From contig QEVG01000018.1 in assembly GCA_003576905.1 (NCBI GenBank), forward strand, positions 24,313 to 88,312: a DNA stretch of 64,000 nt, written 5' to 3'. Below are positions 46,207-56,103 of the stretch, piece after piece. Under the pieces are notes generated by a model. That model had not been told where the DNA came from. It searched no databases and worked only from the letters and a program-made list of their open reading frames with translations. Numbering within the stretch: position 1 is the first letter of the stretch; every line of letters begins with the position of its first letter. The stretch is from Planctomycetota bacterium. Lineage in GTDB: Bacteria > Planctomycetota > Phycisphaerae > UBA1845 > UTPLA1. Position numbers and translations under genes: made by a program.

Positions 46207-48476
46207 GCCGATATCGCAGGGTCTGGGTTGTCTATCGCAAGGAGCTGGTCGAGACGCTTCGGGACAAGCGCACCCTCGCGGCGATGGTACTCGTGCCGAT
46301 CGTTCTGTATCCCGTGCTCATGATCATCATCGTCCAGGCCCTCCGCGCCGAAACGGGGCGGCGCCAGGCCGAGCGCTACAGCGTCTGTGTGCCGGACGAG
46401 GTGCACCGGGACTGGCTGCGGGGAGTCCTCCGGCGCGAAGACGCTGAATACGAGAGCGGCGTCCGCGCCGAAAAGCCGGGCCCGGCGCGCAGCCCCGCCG
46501 ATATGTCGCCCTCGGAGATGCTCCGCGCCCGCCTCCGCGCCGACCAGGTCGAGATCACCGTGCTCGATCCGGATTCGTCGCTGTGGGACGCCGTGCGCGA
46601 TCAGCGGTTTCACGTCGGGCTGATTGTCGAGCCGCCGCCGAATCCGAAGCGGCCGGCCGACCGCAGAAATCGCTCCGTGCAGATTCTCTACAGCGAAACG
46701 AGTCCGCGGTCGGAGTATGTGTTCGGGCAGCTCAACAACATCCTCGCCCACGAGGCCGATCGCATCGTCCGCGCACGCGTTTCGAGGATGCCCGACGGCG
46801 TGGCTACGCTGACGCCGTTCCTGACGAATCACCTCTCCACGTCCAGTTCAGAGCAGCAGTTCGCGAAGATTCTCGCCATGGTCGTGCCGTTCCTGCTCGT
46901 GATCATGACCGTCACCGGCGCGCTGTATCCCTCCATCGACCTCACCGCGGGAGAGCGCGAGCGCGGAACGCTTGAGACACTTGCCGTTTCGCCCGTGCCG
47001 GTCGGGCAGATCGTTGCCGGAAAGTTCGGCGTTATCGTCACGATTGCGATGTTCAGCACCGCGCTGAACCTCGGCTCGATGACCGCCATGTTTCACTTCA
47101 GCCGGCTCGGCGAACTGGCCGCGAGCTTTCGACCCGTCCCGGCGGGCGAGCCCGCGGCCACGCAGGCCGCGCCGGATAGCGCCACACAGGACGCGGGGGT
47201 CGGCCTGACCCAGCGAGATTACCTTCGGGAGCGTATGCGCCTTGAACAGGAAGCGGGCCAGAAAGCGGGATTCATCACGAAGGCCGCACCCATTGTGCTG
47301 CTGGCGATGCTGCCGTTTGCGGTGCTCGCGGGCGGCGTCATGCTCGCCACGTGCAGCTTTGCGCGCACCTTCAAGGAAGCGCAGAATTACATGATGCCGG
47401 TGATGATGGCGTTCATGATCCCGGCGATGGTCGTTTCGTACATGCCGACCACGCGGCTCGAAGGCGTTCTGCTTGTTATTCCCGTCGCCAACATCGTCAT
47501 TCTCATCCGCGAGCTGTTTCTCGGGAATTACCAGCCCGCGGCCATGGGTATCTGCCTGCTCTCCACATGCTTCTATGCCGCGGTCGCTGTGACCGTGGCC
47601 GCGCGCCTGTACGGCAACGAGTCCGTGTTGTTCGCGGACGTGGGCAGCTACAAGACGCTCTTTGCGCGGCGGTACATTCGCCCGCAGGAAGCGCCCTCGC
47701 CGGCGGCGGCGCTGTCGGTGGTCGCCTTGCTGTTCCCGTTCTATTTCTACTGGCAGTCCTATTTGATCAACTTCGCCGCATCGCCCGAGCGCATCCGGCT
47801 CATCGTCGCGATGGGCCAGATTTTCGTTCTGGCACTGCCCTGCCTTGTCTTTGCATGGTATCTGAAGCTCAACGTGCGCGAGACGTTCGCCCTCAGGTGG
47901 CCCGCCGCCCTGCCGGCGCTCGCCGTGCTGCTTATCGCCGCGGGCATCGTTCCCGTCGGAAACCTCCTCCGCGCGGTGCAGTTTCAATGGTTTCCGCCCG
48001 GCCCGGACATGCTTGGCGAGGAGGCGGGCAAGCTCATCGAAGGCTCGCTGGCAAGCGTTCTGCTCGCGCTGGCGATCGCACCGGGCATCTGCGAGGAACT
48101 CGTCTTTCGCGGGTTTCTGTTGTCGGGGCTTCGGCGCAGGGTGTCGGCCGTGGCGTCCGTCGTGATCGTGGGGCTTATCTTCGGTCTCTTTCACCTGTAC
48201 ATGGAGAAGATCCCTGTACACAGCGTGTTGGGCGCGATCCTGGCGCTCGTCTGCCTTCGCTGCGGCTCGATCATTCCCGCGATGGTTGTTCACATCGCGA
48301 ATAACGCCATTCCGCTTCTGGCCACGCGGTACGAAGCACTGGGGAGTTTCTTTGCGCTGCCGGCCAGCGCGGATGAACTGGTGACGCCGCGCCTGGATGC
48401 CAGGGGACTGGCCTTTATCGGCGTGTTTCTCGTCGGATTGGTGATGCTCTGTCTGACGCGAAAGCGCAGGGCCTGA
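46203..48476 (+). CDS. ABC-2 permease fused to a CPBP intramembrane protease
   Basis: A 757-residue membrane protein. The first 450 residues form a NatB-like ABC-2 permease: one N-terminal helix (LAAMVLVPIVLYPVLMIIIVQ), a large extracytoplasmic domain, then five or six helices. After residue about 500 comes a CPBP (CAAX-protease-like) domain with its motifs: EELVFRGFLLSGL near residue 635 and HLYMEKIPVHSVLGA and HIANNAIPLL further on. CPBP proteases cleave membrane proteins. The fusion suggests that export is coupled to processing of a peptide or protein. It pairs with the ATPase upstream. Confidence 0.9.
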   Translation: MSRYRRVWVVYRKELVETLRDKRTLAAMVLVPIVLYPVLMIIIVQALRAETGRRQAERYSVCVPDEVHRDWLRGVLRREDAEYESGVRAEKPGPARSPADMSPSEMLRARLRADQVEITVLDPDSSLWDAVRDQRFHVGLIVEPPPNPKRPADRRNRSVQILYSETSPRSEYVFGQLNNILAHEADRIVRARVSRMPDGVATLTPFLTNHLSTSSSEQQFAKILAMVVPFLLVIMTVTGALYPSIDLTAGERERGTLETLAVSPVPVGQIVAGKFGVIVTIAMFSTALNLGSMTAMFHFSRLGELAASFRPVPAGEPAATQAAPDSATQDAGVGLTQRDYLRERMRLEQEAGQKAGFITKAAPIVLLAMLPFAVLAGGVMLATCSFARTFKEAQNYMMPVMMAFMIPAMVVSYMPTTRLEGVLLVIPVANIVILIRELFLGNYQPAAMGICLLSTCFYAAVAVTVAARLYGNESVLFADVGSYKTLFARRYIRPQEAPSPAAALSVVALLFPFYFYWQSYLINFAASPERIRLIVAMGQIFVLALPCLVFAWYLKLNVRETFALRWPAALPALAVLLIAAGIVPVGNLLRAVQFQWFPPGPDMLGEEAGKLIEGSLASVLLALAIAPGICEELVFRGFLLSGLRRRVSAVASVVIVGLIFGLFHLYMEKIPVHSVLGAILALVCLRCGSIIPAMVVHIANNAIPLLATRYEALGSFFALPASADELVTPRLDARGLAFIGVFLVGLVMLCLTRKRRA

Positions 48477-48560
48477 AATCCGCACAGCCCCGGCGCGCGG
48501 ACCGCACCCTTCGCCTCAACGCTTGTTTTTCAATTAATGAATGCCGCCGGACCGCCGGCG

Positions 48561-49124
48561 CTATTGAATCGGCGTTGTCGTGCCGCCGCCGGTGGTCGCG
48601 CCATTTGGAAGCTGATTGCCGCCGCCCGAGCCGCCGCCGGATCCCGGATCAAAGATATCGGAGAAATCAAACAGCCCGCTGATCGACGTTACAATGCCGC
48701 TGATCGTCTCGATCACGGCCATTCCGATGTCCTCGAGCGTCTGTCCGACCCAGCCGGGCTCGCTCGTCGCATTTCCCTCCAGCGTCACTTCGCCGGTCTG
48801 AACTGCGATGGCTCGCTGAACCATCAGGCCGGGTGCCCGGGCCTGAAGCGCTCCACCGCTTGTCGTGGTGAACTGATTCTCGACAATCGTCGGCTGTGGG
48901 CCGGTGCCGTCGCCCGGCGTCGGCGCGGGCTGCGTCGTGGTGGTGCCCGTACCGTCCGGCGTCGTCGTGATGCCGCTGGTGACGTCGTTAAGGCCGAGCA
49001 GCGGGCCGAACTGTTCAAGCAGTTGGTTGACATCCACGCTGCCGGTATCGGTGGTCTGCGCGGCGGCGATACTGGTCATCAGGAAGGACGCCGCGACAAA
49101 ACTCAGAAGCTTGCGAATGGCCAT
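48561..49124 (-). CDS. Secreted low-complexity hypothetical protein
   Basis: A 187-residue protein, started at MAIRKLL because a signal peptide follows (LLSFVAASFLMTSIAAAQ). The mature part has a Thr/Pro/Gly-rich segment (residues about 55-85) and ends in a Gly/Ser-rich tail. The middle part (TSEPGWVGQTLEDIG, then AVIETISGIVTSISGLFDF) may form a helix. I do not recognise it; it is probably exported and attached to nothing visible here. It is convergent with the ABC permease. Confidence 0.65.
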   Translation of the reverse strand: MAIRKLLSFVAASFLMTSIAAAQTTDTGSVDVNQLLEQFGPLLGLNDVTSGITTTPDGTGTTTTQPAPTPGDGTGPQPTIVENQFTTTSGGALQARAPGLMVQRAIAVQTGEVTLEGNATSEPGWVGQTLEDIGMAVIETISGIVTSISGLFDFSDIFDPGSGGGSGGGNQLPNGATTGGGTTTPIQ

Positions 49125-49400
49125 GAACAGATACTCCCCTGGGGATGCCGGCAAGGCGAACGCGTAGGTCCGCGCCCTACCTCCAGACATTATAAGCCGA
49201 TGCGGGCGGCCGGTTGCAACCCGCGAATTTCACAGGTGCACGGCCGTGCCCGCCCGCCTCCGGCTTGTAAGTATCGGTATGATGCAGGGGATATGCTTAA
49301 TACCCGCGGCCAGCGCGGTTTCCCCGTACTGTAAAGGATGGAAGCCCTCGATTACCGGGCACATCCAGCGACAAGGGGGGGCGGACCGAAGGGGTACCGG

Positions 49401-49763
49401 TCATTTCTTGGTGACGGCCGAATCGGTCCCCTCGCCGGGCGCCGAGGAGATCACCCTCTGGATTGCGGACCGCAAAAACGTGATCTTCGTATTGCTCGAC
49501 TCGTCCACCTTCAGCGTGATTTCATCGTCCTTGATCGAAAGCACCGTGCCCATGATTCCGCCAATGGTCACTACGCGGTCGTTTTTCTTGACCGCGTTGA
49601 GCATCTCTTCGCGCTTCTTCCGCTCTTTCGACTGCGGGCGGATCATCAGGAAATACATGATGAGCCCGATCACCACCAGCGGCATGAGCATCGATTCGAG
49701 TCCGGGCTGGGGCGGGGCGCTGGTTTGTGTGGTCTGGGCAAAGAACAGGGAGAGACCGGTCAT
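49401..49763 (-). CDS. yajC: YajC, preprotein translocase accessory subunit
   Basis: A 120-residue YajC with one transmembrane helix (LVVIGLIMYFLMIRPQSKERKKR, the family's hallmark RPQ-KE after the helix) and the small cytoplasmic beta domain with GDRV-like NDRVVTIGGIMGTV. It associates with SecDF in protein export. It begins at the base next to the tgt stop; tgt-yajC is a widely conserved order. Confidence 0.95.
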   Translation of the reverse strand: MTGLSLFFAQTTQTSAPPQPGLESMLMPLVVIGLIMYFLMIRPQSKERKKREEMLNAVKKNDRVVTIGGIMGTVLSIKDDEITLKVDESSNTKITFLRSAIQRVISSAPGEGTDSAVTKK

Positions 49764-50897
49764 TTACGATTCCTCGTTGGCGTCAGGGGCGATCATGCGG
49801 GCTTCAAAGCCATTCATCAGCGACTGGAACGTACCCTCGGCGATGGCCTGACGGATTCGTCGCATGAGCCGCTGATAATACGCGATGTTGTGCAGCGACA
49901 CCAGTATCGGCCCGAGCATCTCCCCGGCGAGGAAGAGGTGCCTCAAATAGGCCCTTGAGAACCGCCCGCACGTGTAACAGTCGCAGCCGGGCACGAGCGG
50001 CGACTCGTCGGTGCGATACTGTGAATTCCTGAGCCGCACGAAGCCATGATCGTGAAACGCAAAGGCGTTGCGCCCGTTGCGTGTCGGCAGCACGCAGTCG
50101 AACATGTCGATGCCGGCATCGACCGCGCGCAGAATGTCTATGGGGCGGCCCACGCCCATGAGGTAGCGCGGACGATCCTCCGGCATTCGATGCGCAAACC
50201 TGGCGAGAAACGCGGCCATCTCGCCCGGCTCCTCGCCGACCGAAAGCCCGCCGACCGCGTATCCCGGCAGATCCAGTTCAGCGATGGCGTCCATGCAGCG
50301 GCAGCGCAGGTCCAGATCCAACCCGCCCTGCACGATGCCGAAGAGCGCCTGGTCGCTGCGCGTCTTTGCGTACCTACATGCACGGGCCCAGCGGATTGTT
50401 CGGTCCACCGCAGCAAGCAGCTGCTCCGGGCGGGCCGGCAGCGCCGGGCACTGGTCGAACGCCATGATGATGTCCGCGCCAAGTTTCTGCTGAATGTCGA
50501 CGGCGCTTTCGGGCGTGAGACGCAGCACGGCCCCGTCGATGTGCGACTTAAACGTCACGCCTTCATCGTCGACCGCATTCAGAGTGGCCAGTGAAAAGAC
50601 CTGGAAACCGCCGCTGTCCGTAAGAATCGGACCGCCCCAGGACATGAAATGGTGCAGCCCCCCCATTTCGGCGACGACTTCAGCCCCCGGGCGCAGGGCG
50701 AGGTGATACGTGTTGGATAGAATGATCTGAGCGCCGGTCTCCCGAAGCTGGTCGGGGGTCGTCCCCCTGACGCTGGCGCGCGTGCCGACCGGCATAAACG
50801 CCGGAGTATCAAACTCTCCGTGCGGCGTGGCGAAACGGCCCCGCCGCGCGCGTCCGCTCGAGTCGTGGGCCGTCACTGTGAATTCAAACGGGCGCAT
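49764..50897 (-). CDS. tgt: Queuine tRNA-ribosyltransferase
   Basis: A 377-residue TGT that exchanges guanine 34 for the queuosine precursor in tRNAs with GUN anticodons. The start MRPFEF at 50897 is preferred to a TTG further upstream. Landmarks: nucleophile Asp in [21 protein letters not shown] with the active-site Asp, GIVQGG, GLSVGE, and the zinc site CDCYTC with a later Cys/His pair. It is followed directly by yajC. Confidence 0.96.
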   Translation of the reverse strand: MRPFEFTVTAHDSSGRARRGRFATPHGEFDTPAFMPVGTRASVRGTTPDQLRETGAQIILSNTYHLALRPGAEVVAEMGGLHHFMSWGGPILTDSGGFQVFSLATLNAVDDEGVTFKSHIDGAVLRLTPESAVDIQQKLGADIIMAFDQCPALPARPEQLLAAVDRTIRWARACRYAKTRSDQALFGIVQGGLDLDLRCRCMDAIAELDLPGYAVGGLSVGEEPGEMAAFLARFAHRMPEDRPRYLMGVGRPIDILRAVDAGIDMFDCVLPTRNGRNAFAFHDHGFVRLRNSQYRTDESPLVPGCDCYTCGRFSRAYLRHLFLAGEMLGPILVSLHNIAYYQRLMRRIRQAIAEGTFQSLMNGFEARMIAPDANEES

Positions 50898-51152
50898 GCG
50901 CGATTCGGTCTCGGTGATATCGTAAGTGTCAAACAAATGACACTACCGCGAAGTGGCAGCGGCGTGCCGTCCCCGGGCCTTTTTCAGGACCCTGGCGACC
51001 TTGACAGCCGGCCTTGGCGGATCGTATAGTAACAGGTCTTGCCCCGCTTCGGCGGGCGGAGATTCCGGGCGCCAGGCACCCCGCGCCCGACCCGGAATCG
51101 GCCAGGACGGCAGGATGACAGACAGGGATGTTCGGGCGCTGGAGGGAACAAA

Positions 51153-51710
51153 GTGCCAAATCGCCATGACGGGTCGACCGGCAAGAACGGATCGCCCAAG
51201 CGCGCAAACGGTCGACCGGATCGGGGCTCAGCTTCGTCCAACGGCCGAAAGCCCGCGGTCTCGATGGGCGGGGCCGCGCGTGCTGCGCACGAACGCGTCG
51301 CGCCCGCCGAGCCGCTGCCCCGGACGAGTCTCTCCGACGCCGAGTTGGAGTACTTCCGGTCTCTGCTTGTCGCCAAGCGGCAGGAGTTGATCGGCGCGGT
51401 CAGTAACATGGAGAACGAGGCGCTGCGGAAGACCCGGACCGACGCCGCCGGCGACCTGTCCATGATGCCGATTCACATGGCCGACATCGGTACCGACAAC
51501 TACGAACAGGAATTCACGCTCGGCCTCATTGCCAACGAGCGCGAAATGCTCAAGGAAATTGACGAGGCGCTGGACCGCATTGCGGCCCGTACTTTCGGCA
51601 TCTGCCTCGCCACCCACAAGCCGATCACGAAGGCCCGGCTGAAGGTCAAGCCCTGGGCGCGATACTGCCTCGAATACAAGAAGTCCCAGGAGCAGAATCA
51701 CCGGCGCTGA
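51153..51710 (+). CDS. TraR/DksA-family protein with degenerate zinc finger
   Basis: A 185-residue protein. The GTG at 51153 is chosen because GGAGGG lies seven bases upstream. The first 65 residues are disordered and Arg/Gly/Ser-rich. A coiled coil follows (LSDAELEYFRSLLVAKRQELIGAV, then a second helix with LLKEIDEALDRI), with the DksA-type tip. The zinc finger, ICLATHKPITKARLKVKPWARYCLEYKK, keeps only the first Cys of the first pair and the first of the second. Such proteins may bind RNA polymerase, as DksA does. It is just upstream of lspA. Confidence 0.8.
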   Translation: MPNRHDGSTGKNGSPKRANGRPDRGSASSNGRKPAVSMGGAARAAHERVAPAEPLPRTSLSDAELEYFRSLLVAKRQELIGAVSNMENEALRKTRTDAAGDLSMMPIHMADIGTDNYEQEFTLGLIANEREMLKEIDEALDRIAARTFGICLATHKPITKARLKVKPWARYCLEYKKSQEQNHRR

Positions 51711-51856
51711 AGGCCGCCGGTGTTGCGGCTCCTGCGAACCCGTCGTCCCGCCGGATGAATCTTTCGGTGTTCCGGATTAATATTCTGCGCATGACAACCG
51801 CCGATCAGTCGTCCGCCGCCTGCGCGGACAGCGCAATTGACACCGAAGGGTGGGCC

Positions 51857-52531
51857 ATGGGCCACGTGCCCAGCCATCTAAGGCTCTGGGTCGTCGCCGT
51901 GCTGGGCCTGACCGCCGATCTCTGGTCCAAGGCGTGGGCCTTTGGGGACCTCGCGCCGCACGAGACGCGCGTCCTCATCAAGAACCTTGCCAGCTTTCAC
52001 CTCTCGCTGAACCCCGGCGCGCTTTTCGGATTCGGGGCGGGATACGCACCGATCTTCGTGGGCGCATCGGTACTGGCACTGATGTTTGTCCTTTACCTTT
52101 TCGCCAATTCCTCCGTGCGCCAGTGGTCCATGCATGTCGCGCTGGGGCTTGTCCTTGCCGGGGCGATCGGCAATCTCTACGACCGAACTACGCAGTCCGC
52201 CTACGTGGCACATTATCCCGACGGGGCTCGCGTCATCGGAAAACTCGTTTCCGAAGGAGATAGATCCGTCACCATCGGCGATTTCCCCGACGGCCGGAAT
52301 CCCCGGCCCTATCCGAAGCCCATGCCCGGCGCGTCGGGGCTTCAGCCGGTCGTCCGCGATTTCATCAAGATCGAAGCGCGTATCGGCAGGATCTCCCTCT
52401 GGCCGTGGATCTTTAACATCGCCGACGCCTTGCTCGTCGTCGGCGTGGCGGTCCTGCTTCTCAACTTCTGGCGCGACCGGGAACAGCACGAGCCTGCCGA
52501 ACAAACGGCCGCCCCGACGGCTGCGGCTTAA
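51857..52531 (+). CDS. lspA: Lipoprotein signal peptidase (signal peptidase II)
   Basis: A 224-residue LspA that cuts signal peptides of prolipoproteins in the inner membrane. The ATG at 51857 follows AAGGGTGG; two earlier in-frame ATGs have no such site. The family pieces are TADLWSKAWAF in the first helix, LNPGALFGF, the catalytic Asp in GAIGNLYDR and the second in NIADALL. Between the last two lies an insertion of about 70 residues, longer than in E. coli. A neighbouring lipoprotein gene (53554-54135) encodes a possible substrate. Confidence 0.93.
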   Translation: MGHVPSHLRLWVVAVLGLTADLWSKAWAFGDLAPHETRVLIKNLASFHLSLNPGALFGFGAGYAPIFVGASVLALMFVLYLFANSSVRQWSMHVALGLVLAGAIGNLYDRTTQSAYVAHYPDGARVIGKLVSEGDRSVTIGDFPDGRNPRPYPKPMPGASGLQPVVRDFIKIEARIGRISLWPWIFNIADALLVVGVAVLLLNFWRDREQHEPAEQTAAPTAAA

Positions 52532-52609
52532 GCCCGCCGATCTCGTATTATCCTGTGTGGCATGGACGTTTGCCCACGCCATCGCCTGCCTCACCGGGAG
52601 CCGGATGCC

Positions 52610-53530
52610 ATGGCCCCATCGCCGACCGCCGCCCCCGATCCGCGTATTGAACACGGCGTTTCGGCGCGCAGGACGCGGCTGTCCCGCTGGTACCTGCGCG
52701 TTCCGCTCAAGCTGTGTGTCTTCGCGGTCGTATCGCTGTTTGTCCTGTTTCCGGATCCCAGACAGCTTGGACGGCACATTTCCCGCATCCGAAACCTCAA
52801 CGCCATGATCGAGCCCGACGCGCCCGGCCTCGCCGCGCTGGAAGCCGAATTTCGAAATCGCACGGCGACGACGGCGCCCGCCGCGACGTCACCGGCGCAC
52901 CTGCTCGGCGAAATCGAATGCTTCGTCCTCGACAAGGTGCACTACGAGTGGGACTGGAATCTCTGGGGAGCGGCGGATTACATGCCGACGATCGGCGAGA
53001 TGTTTGACATGGCGACCAACACCGACGGCCGGCTCCGAGAGGACTGCGACGGCCGTGCGGTGGTCGCCGCGTCTCTGATGCGCCGCCTCGGCTACGATGC
53101 GACGATCGTGACCGATCTGCGCCACGTCTGGGTCGTAACGCCGGAAGGATCGTGGATGGGCCCCGGAGGTCCGGCGACCGTACGGTCCACGGAGCAGGGC
53201 AACCGTGTCGCGTGGGGAACCCTCCTGGCAAACGTCCCTACGTCACTTTCATTCGGCATCGCCGTCTTCCCCTTCGCACGGGAACTCATCATCCTGCTCA
53301 CAGCGTACGGACTGATGCTGACGCGCGGCATGTCACGATCGGCGGCCGCCCTGGGCCTGCTCCTGCTCGTTCAAGGGCTGCTGTTTCTTCGTCTGGGATT
53401 TCTTGCGCCGGCGGCCGTGTCGCCCCATGCGTCCTCGTGGCCGGCGTGGGTCGGAATCGTCCACGTCGCGGCGGGCTTCTATGTACTTTTTTCGGCGGCC
53501 CGCAGGGCGCGGCGCGCCGCGGCATCCTGA
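52610..53530 (+). CDS. Transglutaminase-like cysteine protease-fold membrane protein
   Basis: A 306-residue protein (start MAPSPTAAP; 52562 is the alternative). One helix lies near residues 35-52, then a soluble domain, then three helices at the C-terminus. The soluble domain contains LREDCDGRAVVAASLMRRLGYDA followed by DLRHVWVV, the Cys and His of the transglutaminase/arylamine-protease fold. Its substrate is unknown; it may crosslink or trim proteins outside the cytoplasm. It ends 24 bases before a convergent lipoprotein gene. Confidence 0.75.
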   Translation: MAPSPTAAPDPRIEHGVSARRTRLSRWYLRVPLKLCVFAVVSLFVLFPDPRQLGRHISRIRNLNAMIEPDAPGLAALEAEFRNRTATTAPAATSPAHLLGEIECFVLDKVHYEWDWNLWGAADYMPTIGEMFDMATNTDGRLREDCDGRAVVAASLMRRLGYDATIVTDLRHVWVVTPEGSWMGPGGPATVRSTEQGNRVAWGTLLANVPTSLSFGIAVFPFARELIILLTAYGLMLTRGMSRSAAALGLLLLVQGLLFLRLGFLAPAAVSPHASSWPAWVGIVHVAAGFYVLFSAARRARRAAAS

Positions 53531-53553
53531 CGGCGGCGGGACGATTGGATCCT

Positions 53554-54135
53554 TCAGGGCGCCGCACCGGCCTGCGTCTGCTCCGTGAGCGAGTTCATGA
53601 TTTCCTCGCGCGTCACGCGAAACTCGAATTCGTATTCGTCAAAGAGCCGGTCGCTGCCCGGCGCCTGCAAGCTGGCCACCAGAATATACTTTGCCTGCGG
53701 AGGGATGGGCTTTCCCTCCCAGCTCAGCTGAAATTCGTAGGTAGACGTGACGCGCTCCCAGAACTGCTTCTGCCCATCGACGCTCACAATCGGCTGGCTC
53801 CACGTCTGAAGCAGTTCGCCCCTGTGCCCCCCGATGGCATTCTGATACGCGTACAACTCGAACAGAAACGTCCCGTAGGCCTTGACCGGATCGCCCGCCT
53901 GGTCGAGCGGACGCAGCGACACCCCGATGCCATCGGGAATGGCATCGTCGTCAAAGCTCCGCGGCTTCGTGAACGGCAGCACCTTGATGCTGCGCGGGCT
54001 GTAATAGGATACGAGCTCCTCGACCGTCGGCCCCTCGCCCGTCTCTCCGATCTGACCCCGCTGACACGCCGCCGGCGCGAAGATGAACGTCGCCATAGCG
54101 AACAACACCAACAAGCAGCGGCGGGATAAGGACAT
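53554..54135 (-). CDS. Predicted lipoprotein of unknown function
   Basis: A 193-residue protein starting at MSLSRRC. The signal peptide ends in a lipobox (FIFAPAAC), so Cys 22 should be lipidated after cleavage by LspA. The mature domain is a beta-rich fold (GTFLFELYAYQN, STYEFQLSWEGK, KYILVASLQA, EYEFEFRVT) with no motif that I can name. It is presumably attached to a membrane facing the periplasm. Confidence 0.75.
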   Translation of the reverse strand: MSLSRRCLLVLFAMATFIFAPAACQRGQIGETGEGPTVEELVSYYSPRSIKVLPFTKPRSFDDDAIPDGIGVSLRPLDQAGDPVKAYGTFLFELYAYQNAIGGHRGELLQTWSQPIVSVDGQKQFWERVTSTYEFQLSWEGKPIPPQAKYILVASLQAPGSDRLFDEYEFEFRVTREEIMNSLTEQTQAGAAP

Positions 54136-54267
54136 GAGATCCTCCCTGATATTGCGGCGCCGAGGTCGTCCGTCCCTCGGCGGGCGCGATTGTAGCCCTT
54201 CCCCAGTGGTCGTCAACGCGAAACCATCTCTGCCATAGCCCTGCACGGCGGCATTGCCGACCCGGCC

Positions 54268-56103
54268 TTATCGGATGGGCCATACGAGCATGATCATCAC
54301 GATTGAAACGATGAAACAGATGAGATTGAGCGGCACTCCCACCCGGACGAAGTCCCCGAACTTGTATCCGCCGGGGCCGAACACCATCAGGTTCGTCTGG
54401 TAGCCGATCGGCGTTGAAAAGCCGGCTGACGCCGCCACCGCGACGGCAATCGCGAAGGGCCGCGGGTCCGTATTCAGTGCGGACGCCGTGGCTACGGCAA
54501 TCGGGAAGACCAGCGCCGCTGCCGCGTTGTTCGTAAGGAACTCCGTCAGAATGTTCGCGATCAGGTACACCGCCGCCAGCGTCCCGATCGGCCCAAGCGG
54601 TTCAACGATCGGCAGGAACGACTCGACGATGAACTTCGCTGCGCCGGTCTTCTCCATCGCGGTCGAAATCCCGAACGACGCCGCAATGACAAACAGAACG
54701 TCCCACTGAATGCTTCGCCGGGCGGTCGCCGGCGAAAGGCAGCGCCCGATGACCATCATTCCCCCTGCCGCGAACGCGAAGAACACGCGGCACCGGTCCA
54801 GCGCTCGGGTCACGCCGCCCTCTACGCCGAGCCATTCGAGGATGTCAGGGATCATCATCATGATGACCATGATCGCCATCACACCCAGCGCCCATCGGGC
54901 ACGTTCGTGCCGCACCGGTGCCGACTCCCCGACTTCGCTCACCAGGTAAAAATCGGGATTGTTGCGGTGAGCCCGCATGAACGTTGTCGATGTTTGCAAC
55001 AGGAGCGTATCGCCCGCCCGGAGCACGATGTCGCCGATCTTCCCCTTCAGACGCTCTCCATTGCGATGAACGGCGATCACCGCCGCGTCGTACACCGTGC
55101 GAAAATTCGCCTCGCGGACGCCGCGGCCCATCAACGGGCTCGTCGCACTTACCACGGCTTCGCAGAGATGCCGGCCCAATTTGTCCGTCAGCTTGACCGG
55201 CCCCGTGTCTTCCGCCGCGGGAACCAGGCCTTTTATCTTCTGCAGATCGACGATCGTGCTCACCACGCCAACGAAGACGAGGCGGTCGCCCGCCTCGAGC
55301 TTTTCCTCGGGGCCGACCGGGCTGATCAGCTCGCCGCGGCGCTCGATCTCAACGAGAAACAGCCCCGGCAGTTGGCGAAGGCCCGCCGCCTGGATCGTCT
55401 GGCCGACGAACGGGCAGATCGGCTCGACCATCAACTCGACCATGTACTCGCGCCGCTGCGCCCCAAGCTGTTCGAGGAACTCCTGTCGCACGGGCAGCAG
55501 CTTCGGCGCGATGAAAATGAGGTAGGCCAGCGTCGCGAGGGTCACCGGCAGTCCCACGGCCCCGATTTCGAGGAACCCAAGCCCATTTCCTTCGAATGCC
55601 GGCGTATTGAGCATCAGCCCGTGGACGACAAGATTGGTGCTTGTTCCGATCAGTGTGAGCAAACCGCCGGCAACGGTCGCATGGCTCATCGGCATCAGAA
55701 AACGCGACGGCGAGAGCCGATACTTGCGGCACCACTCCATCACGATGGGCATTCCCATCGCGACAATGGTCGTGTTGTTCAGAAACGCCGAAAAGGCGGA
55801 CATCGGTACGAGCAGCCGCGCCAGCGCGCCGCGCTCGCCTCGCGGCTGGCCGAGCATCCGCCGGGCGATGCCGTCCAGCGCGCCGGAGTCGCGAAGCCCC
55901 GAGGCCACGACGAACAGTGCCGCAACGGTCAGCATGCCCGCGTTGGAGAAGCCGGCCAGCGCCTCGCCAGGTGTAATGATTCCCAGAAGCCCGAGCAGCG
56001 TCAGGCCGCCCATGAAGATGACATCGGCGAGGTGCGCATACCGCGCAAGTCCGAACAGCATCACGGGCAGAAGTATGAGCGTGAACCAGCCTTGCCATTC
56101 CAC
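54268..56103 (-). CDS. SLC13-family permease with two RCK_C domains
   Basis: A 611-residue transporter with about 11 helices in two halves and two TrkA-C (RCK_C) domains in between (residues about 210-375), each with the strand pattern VGPEEKLEAGDRLVFVGV and GDIVLRAGDTLLL. Transport motifs include SAFLNNTTIVAMGMP and, later, FLTNNAAAALVFPI with IGYQTNLMVFGPGGYKF. Such proteins carry anions such as sulfate, silicate or dicarboxylates with Na+. RCK_C domains suggest regulation by a bound ligand. It is convergent with no neighbour and 165 bases from the lipoprotein start. Confidence 0.9.
   Translation of the reverse strand: MEWQGWFTLILLPVMLFGLARYAHLADVIFMGGLTLLGLLGIITPGEALAGFSNAGMLTVAALFVVASGLRDSGALDGIARRMLGQPRGERGALARLLVPMSAFSAFLNNTTIVAMGMPIVMEWCRKYRLSPSRFLMPMSHATVAGGLLTLIGTSTNLVVHGLMLNTPAFEGNGLGFLEIGAVGLPVTLATLAYLIFIAPKLLPVRQEFLEQLGAQRREYMVELMVEPICPFVGQTIQAAGLRQLPGLFLVEIERRGELISPVGPEEKLEAGDRLVFVGVVSTIVDLQKIKGLVPAAEDTGPVKLTDKLGRHLCEAVVSATSPLMGRGVREANFRTVYDAAVIAVHRNGERLKGKIGDIVLRAGDTLLLQTSTTFMRAHRNNPDFYLVSEVGESAPVRHERARWALGVMAIMVIMMMIPDILEWLGVEGGVTRALDRCRVFFAFAAGGMMVIGRCLSPATARRSIQWDVLFVIAASFGISTAMEKTGAAKFIVESFLPIVEPLGPIGTLAAVYLIANILTEFLTNNAAAALVFPIAVATASALNTDPRPFAIAVAVAASAGFSTPIGYQTNLMVFGPGGYKFGDFVRVGVPLNLICFIVSIVMIMLVWPIR

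Noticed and set aside
46848..48485. A 545-residue frame antisense to the ABC permease
   Set aside because: Rich in His, Arg, Asp and Glu with no domain; a shadow of the real G+C-rich gene on the other strand.
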